64,000 nucleotides of DNA from Saprospiraceae bacterium (GTDB lineage: Bacteria; Bacteroidota; Bacteroidia; Chitinophagales; Saprospiraceae). The notes below the pieces were generated by a model that ran no database searches, was not told the origin of the DNA, and saw nothing but the letters and a program-made list of their open reading frames with translations. This document shows, piece after piece, positions 62,716 to 64,000 of the stretch. Location: contig JALHRR010000022.1 in the NCBI GenBank assembly GCA_022841345.1, positions 1-64,000 on the forward strand. Reading direction: 5' to 3'. The translations under genes were made by a program, and so were the position numbers. Each line of letters begins with the position of its first letter. The stretch's first letter is position 1.

Positions 62716-63846
62716 TCAAAACGACTCCCCAATAAAGAAGTAAATTCCGGAGCTCTCTTTTGTCCAGGCAAAGTCGAGGCGGGTATAAATATCTTTTCTT
62801 GGAAATAGCAGGAATCTCAATCCTCCGCCAGCGCCCCATTTCCAGGATGTATCGCCGAGATTAGAGAGGTTTTCTCCAACATTGCCATAGGATGCAAATA
62901 GGGCAGCACCAAATCTTTTACTGAACGAGAATGGAAGCCATCTGTATTCTGCCTGCATGGCTGCAAAGCTATTGTCCCTGTATCGTCCTCTGTAATAACC
63001 ACGCATAATGACTTCTCCGCCCATTTCTGCCATTAAATTATAAGGAACGGGACCGTTTGCTGTGATCCCTAATACCTGGAAAGCCAGCACCTGATTTTTA
63101 AAGGTAGTTTGGTAATATCTGAGATCAAGTGATGTCTTGTCAAAATGTCTTCCGGACTCCGAAAACAAATTATATCGCAAATAAGCCAGTTCTCCAAAAA
63201 AACCCTGGCGTACATTCAATAAATTATGCCTGTTATCATATACAATTCCAAGACCCAGTCCCAAATTGCTGCCACCTTCAGCTCCAAGGGGCAACGGCAA
63301 CAGATTTGATTCATCTGCAGGTAAAAATCTGACTGAACCCAGCCTTTGATAGTCAAGCTCCAATCCGGCGTACACGGATGGAATTACTTTTTTAAGAACT
63401 CTTTCTCTGATCAGGATAGAATTACTTTCTACAAGGGCAGAATGAGTTTTTGGTGTTGAAGCTCCGATTCCATAATAGCGCAGAGGAAAACTCTGCCAGC
63501 GTAAAGAACCCAAAAAGAACCAATCATTATCGTCTGTGTATAATGCATGATCCAACCAAAGTCCATATTGGCTTTCAAGCGTTATAAATGTAAAGGCATT
63601 GATTTCACTAAGCCTGTTGGTGGTGTCTTTAGCTGCATGGTACACAAGCAGGGCACTGACTCCGAATTCCCATCTGGTTTCAGGTGTATATGCAATAGTT
63701 GGATACGCTATGAGACGTACTTTTTCCGGCGAGGCAGTATCTGCGAGGATAGATCCAATTTTATCTTTTGTCCATTTTATAGCCTGAGCATCAGTAAGAT
63801 TACTCAGAAAAATCAGGAATAGAGCAAGTTTAATTGAGTTAGACAT
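62716..63846 (-). CDS. BamA/TamA-family outer-membrane protein (surface-antigen D15-like)
   Basis: A 376-residue outer-membrane barrel with a signal peptide (IKLALFLIFLSNLTDAQ). The mature part consists of alternating beta-strands (TRWEFGVSALLVYHAA, YGLWLDHALYTDDNDWFFLGSLRWQSFP, GLGLGIVYDNRHNLLNVRQGFFGELAYLRYN) and contains MRGYYRGRYRDN, matching the conserved RGF/RGY loop of the Omp85 barrel, plus GAGGGLRFLLFPRKDIYTRLDFAW near the end. It ends in GESF. There are no POTRA domains, so it is a short, barrel-only member like those annotated as surface antigen or D15. The ATG at 63846 is preferred to the TTG before it. Confidence 0.85.
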   Translation of the reverse strand: MSNSIKLALFLIFLSNLTDAQAIKWTKDKIGSILADTASPEKVRLIAYPTIAYTPETRWEFGVSALLVYHAAKDTTNRLSEINAFTFITLESQYGLWLDHALYTDDNDWFFLGSLRWQSFPLRYYGIGASTPKTHSALVESNSILIRERVLKKVIPSVYAGLELDYQRLGSVRFLPADESNLLPLPLGAEGGSNLGLGLGIVYDNRHNLLNVRQGFFGELAYLRYNLFSESGRHFDKTSLDLRYYQTTFKNQVLAFQVLGITANGPVPYNLMAEMGGEVIMRGYYRGRYRDNSFAAMQAEYRWLPFSFSKRFGAALFASYGNVGENLSNLGDTSWKWGAGGGLRFLLFPRKDIYTRLDFAWTKESSGIYFFIGESF

Positions 63847-64000
63847 CAAATCTATTTACGAAGTATTTTCTTTTCTAAATCAGGTGAGAAACCAGATTTG
63901 AGAACATTTCTTAAGAGCAGAAGTTCATTGATTTTGATGAAGTAAATCTGGTTTAACAAGAAGTTAATAATTCAATCAGAATTTAATAATTCCCGAGGAT

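Overview
The window looks like a chromosomal segment of a Bacteroidota bacterium, most likely of the Saprospiraceae/Chitinophagales type. The signs are three secreted proteins with type IX secretion (T9SS) C-terminal sorting domains, many lipoproteins with a Bacteroidota-style lipobox, peptidylarginine-deiminase-like and TolB-amidohydrolase proteins, DUF4199, DUF6265 and DUF4389 proteins, a TAnnTTTG-type promoter element and an AT-rich composition. I see no rRNA, intact tRNA, CRISPR array, insertion sequence or phage. It is ordinary chromosome with unusually repeat-rich intergenic regions.

Layout. 1-4.3 kb: three small genes (PaaI-type thioesterase, esterase, LolA-like secreted protein) set in a mosaic of short repeats. 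4.3-18.1 kb: large secreted or envelope proteins (VPS10/BNR propeller, PepSY membrane protein, two T9SS cargo proteins including an M43-type metalloprotease, a PPAD-like deiminase lipoprotein, a TolB-propeller amidohydrolase). 19-23.5 kb: M48 protease with two membrane proteins, an ECF sigma factor with a coupled membrane partner, and a beta-barrel protein. 24-28.4 kb: CheY-like regulator plus a cytosolic kinase with eight PAS domains. 28.7-31.7 kb: small accessory genes (RDD, DUF6265, VOC, AraC).

31.8-35.8 kb is the most interesting part. Five tightly packed, partly translationally coupled genes on the minus strand encode a geranylgeranyl-reductase-type flavoprotein, a 2[4Fe-4S] ferredoxin, a plant/archaeal VTE3-type 2-methyl-6-prenyl-benzoquinol methyltransferase, a gamma-tocopherol-methyltransferase-like enzyme and a homogentisate-phytyltransferase-like UbiA protein. 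Together they form nearly a complete tocopherol/plastoquinol-type tail and ring-methylation pathway in an apparently non-photosynthetic bacterium. Homogentisate synthesis and tocopherol cyclase are not in the window.

36-48 kb: two lipoproteins, a 112-bp tandem repeat, a YjbR protein, three tandem quinone-oxidoreductase-like paralogues, two T9SS proteins, a Gfo/Idh/MocA oxidoreductase, a paraoxonase-like protein, and a DUF1801/AHSA1 pair behind two matching operator-like dyads. 48-64 kb: AlkB flanked by direct repeats, a class C beta-lactamase-like hydrolase, an intradiol-dioxygenase/redoxin fusion, a CNNM/CorC-type transporter, a LuxR regulator with DUF4199 and SRPBCC genes, a methyltransferase, a roughly 640-bp 21-bp-unit tandem array and a BamA-like outer-membrane protein.

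The second notable signal is in the gene-free stretches. Five arrays of three hairpins are separated by a GAYRTCACC box; stem arms differ between copies in matched pairs, and a sixth locus seems to have collapsed to one box. Other recurring modules are AACAGCC boxes, GTAG-footed palindromes, and a triple-hairpin element in two direct copies around alkB.
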